Assembly (NCBI GenBank): GCA_035632215.1
Contig: DASQHF010000104.1
Span: 1-22,519 of the forward strand
Length of the DNA stretch: 22,519 nucleotides
DNA from: CAIYRG01 sp035632215
Lineage (GTDB): Bacteria; Pseudomonadota; Alphaproteobacteria; Micropepsales; Micropepsaceae
Reading direction: 5' to 3'
Part shown: one piece after another, positions 21,345 to 22,519 of the stretch
Layout: each line of letters begins with the position of its first letter
Numbering within the stretch: position 1 is the stretch's first letter
The notes under the pieces: generated by a model
Databases searched by the model: none
Told to the model about the DNA's origin: nothing
Seen by the model: the letters and a program-made list of their open reading frames with translations, nothing else
Position numbers and translations under genes: made by a program

Positions 21345-22142
21345 ATGACCGTGCTCGCGGCTGAGACCACAGGGCCGGTGGAAGTGAGCGGCGTCGCGAT
21401 CGAGATGACGGCGCGCGGCAAAGGGCGCCCGCTTGTTTTTCTTCATCCGGGGCATCCTTCGGGGCGGCTCGATCCGGCGGCGCCCGTACTCGAGCTGCTC
21501 GCCAAGAACGCGCGCGTGCTTGCGCCGACGCATCCGGGCTTCGGGTCGGCGCCTGCGCCGCGCAACCTGACAACGATCGACGATCTCGCCTATCTCTATC
21601 TCGACCTCCTGGACGCGCTCGATATCCGCGACGCGGTTCTCGTCGGCGCGCAACTCGGCGGTTTCATCGCGGCCGAGATGGCGGTGAAGTCGACAGCGCA
21701 CATTTCACACCTCGTCCTTGCCGACGCTTTCGGCATCAAGGCGGGCGACCGCGAGACCCGCGACATCGCGGATATCTATGCCATCACCGACAAGCACCTC
21801 GCCGAGCTCGTCTGGGCCGATCCAAAGAAGATGATGCGCGATACGAAGGCGCTACCGGAATCCGAGCTCGTGCTGATCGCGCGCTCGCGCGAGTCGACCG
21901 GTCGCTACGCCTGGTCGCCCTTCATGCACGATCCCAAGCTCAAGCAGCGCCTCCATCGCGTGCGTGTGCCGACACTCGTTCTCTGGGGTGCGCGCGATCA
22001 GGTGGCCAAGCCCGATTACGGGCGCGCTTACGCCGCGGCCATTCCCGGCGCGAAGTTTCAGCTGATCGATGATGCGGGCTCGTTCCCGCATCTCGAACAG
22101 CCCGAAGCCTTCGCCCAAGCCATTGACGAATTCATCCGCTGA
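21345..22142 (+). CDS. Alpha/beta-hydrolase fold protein with Gln at the nucleophile position
   Basis: This 265-residue alpha/beta-hydrolase fold protein has the oxyanion segment FLHPGHPSG near residue 32, a nucleophile elbow, Asp218 in WGARDQ and His249 in GSFPHLEQPEAF. The elbow, normally G-x-Ser-x-G, here reads GAQLGG, placing Gln103 at the nucleophile. Unless the alignment is shifted, the protein lacks the classical Ser/Asp/Cys nucleophile although the Asp and His are kept. The ATG has a strong ribosome site (GGGAGGAG). The next gene (LLM oxidoreductase) starts 14 bases downstream, so the two form an operon, divergent from two IclR regulators. A non-hydrolytic or binding role is possible. 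The substrate is unknown. Confidence 0.85.
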   Translation: MTVLAAETTGPVEVSGVAIEMTARGKGRPLVFLHPGHPSGRLDPAAPVLELLAKNARVLAPTHPGFGSAPAPRNLTTIDDLAYLYLDLLDALDIRDAVLVGAQLGGFIAAEMAVKSTAHISHLVLADAFGIKAGDRETRDIADIYAITDKHLAELVWADPKKMMRDTKALPESELVLIARSRESTGRYAWSPFMHDPKLKQRLHRVRVPTLVLWGARDQVAKPDYGRAYAAAIPGAKFQLIDDAGSFPHLEQPEAFAQAIDEFIR

Positions 22143-22156
22143 GACCGGAGCCAGAG

Positions 22157-22519
22157 ATGAGAGTCTTCCAGTTCACCGAGCAGCCTTATCCGAATGTTTG
22201 GAACGACCATAACGGCTCGCTGCGGGTGAACCTGCCGAACCGCAAGCTCGATCCGACGATCGCCGCCGAGCTGTTCCATCGCTATTACGACGAGTGGCAG
22301 CTCGCCGACGAGCTCGGCCTCGACATCATGCTGAATGAGCATCACTCGACCGCGACCTGCATGAGCGCGGCCTGCGTAATCGGTTTGTCGGTGCTTGCGA
22401 GGATCACCAAGCGCGCGCGACTCCTGGTGCTCGGCTATCCGATCGCCAACCGTCCCGATCCGTTGCGCGCGGCCGAAGAGCTCGCGACCATCGACGTCAT
22501 CTCGCGCGGCCGGCTCGAG
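22157..22519 (+). CDS. LLM-class flavin-dependent oxidoreductase (N-terminal part, cut by window end)
   Basis: The first 121 residues are present and the frame is open to the last base. MRVFQFTEQPYPNVW, then ELADELGLD-like WQLADELGLDIMLNEHHS, ACVIGLSVLARITKRARLL and the end VISRGRLE are typical of the luciferase-like monooxygenase TIM barrel. Such enzymes use reduced FMN and O2, or F420, to oxidise small organics. An ATG with GGAG eight bases upstream follows the hydrolase by 14 bases, so the two are co-transcribed. The pairing of an LLM enzyme with an alpha/beta-hydrolase protein suggests sequential steps in one pathway. The remaining about 230 residues lie beyond the window. Confidence 0.85.
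   Translation, partial: MRVFQFTEQPYPNVWNDHNGSLRVNLPNRKLDPTIAAELFHRYYDEWQLADELGLDIMLNEHHSTATCMSAACVIGLSVLARITKRARLLVLGYPIANRPDPLRAAEELATIDVISRGRLE

Overview
The window is GC-rich (mostly about 60-67% by eye), densely coding bacterial chromosome. It most resembles a hopanoid-making alphaproteobacterium of the Hyphomicrobiales (Xanthobacteraceae/Nitrobacteraceae type). The clues are a clear hpnJ gene, a Bug-type solute receptor, IclR regulators, an LLM flavin oxidoreductase, a DUF6600 envelope protein, and small palindromic elements of the kind common in that order. No rRNA, tRNA, CRISPR array, transposase or phage gene was seen. The taxon is inferred from gene content only.

Layout. 1-2.3 kb (+): gentisate 1,2-dioxygenase followed by a 3-hydroxybenzoate 6-hydroxylase-like FAD monooxygenase, together a 3-hydroxybenzoate to gentisate to maleylpyruvate step pair. 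2.6-4.4 kb (-): a DUF3311 membrane peptide and its sodium:solute symporter. 4.6-6.5 kb (+): a two-module VOC dioxygenase-like protein and a Bug/TctC-type periplasmic receptor. Then come a MITE-like element and a strong terminator. 6.7-8.3 kb (-): a secreted DUF6600 protein with a Pro/Gln/Asn-rich tail. 8.5-9.6 kb (+): a secreted GlcG/HbpS-like protein and a small secreted helical protein. A perfect FNR-type box lies between these divergent units.

9.8-12.9 kb (-): epoxide hydrolase, crotonase and YWTD beta-propeller, with lower sampled GC than the surroundings and probably acquired as a block. 13.3-15.6 kb (-): a Tat-exported molybdopterin hydroxylase large subunit with no iron-sulphur partner gene nearby. 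15.8-16.8 kb (+): an ACMSD-family amidohydrolase. 16.9-19.5 kb (+): a GT4-like glycosyltransferase and hpnJ (hopanoid cyclitol ether radical SAM enzyme). 19.5-21.1 kb (-): two IclR regulators overlapping by ATGA. 21.3 kb to the end (+): an alpha/beta hydrolase with Gln at the nucleophile position, then a truncated LLM flavin oxidoreductase. A second copy of the MITE-like element sits in the divergent promoter region.

Overall this is a catabolic region: aromatic acid uptake and ring cleavage, accessory hydrolases and oxidoreductases, with IclR control. It is interrupted by envelope genes and hopanoid-modification genes. No single new system is proven. The leads most worth following are the nucleophile-lacking hydrolase beside the LLM enzyme, hpnJ paired with a non-HpnI glycosyltransferase, and the mobile palindromic elements.
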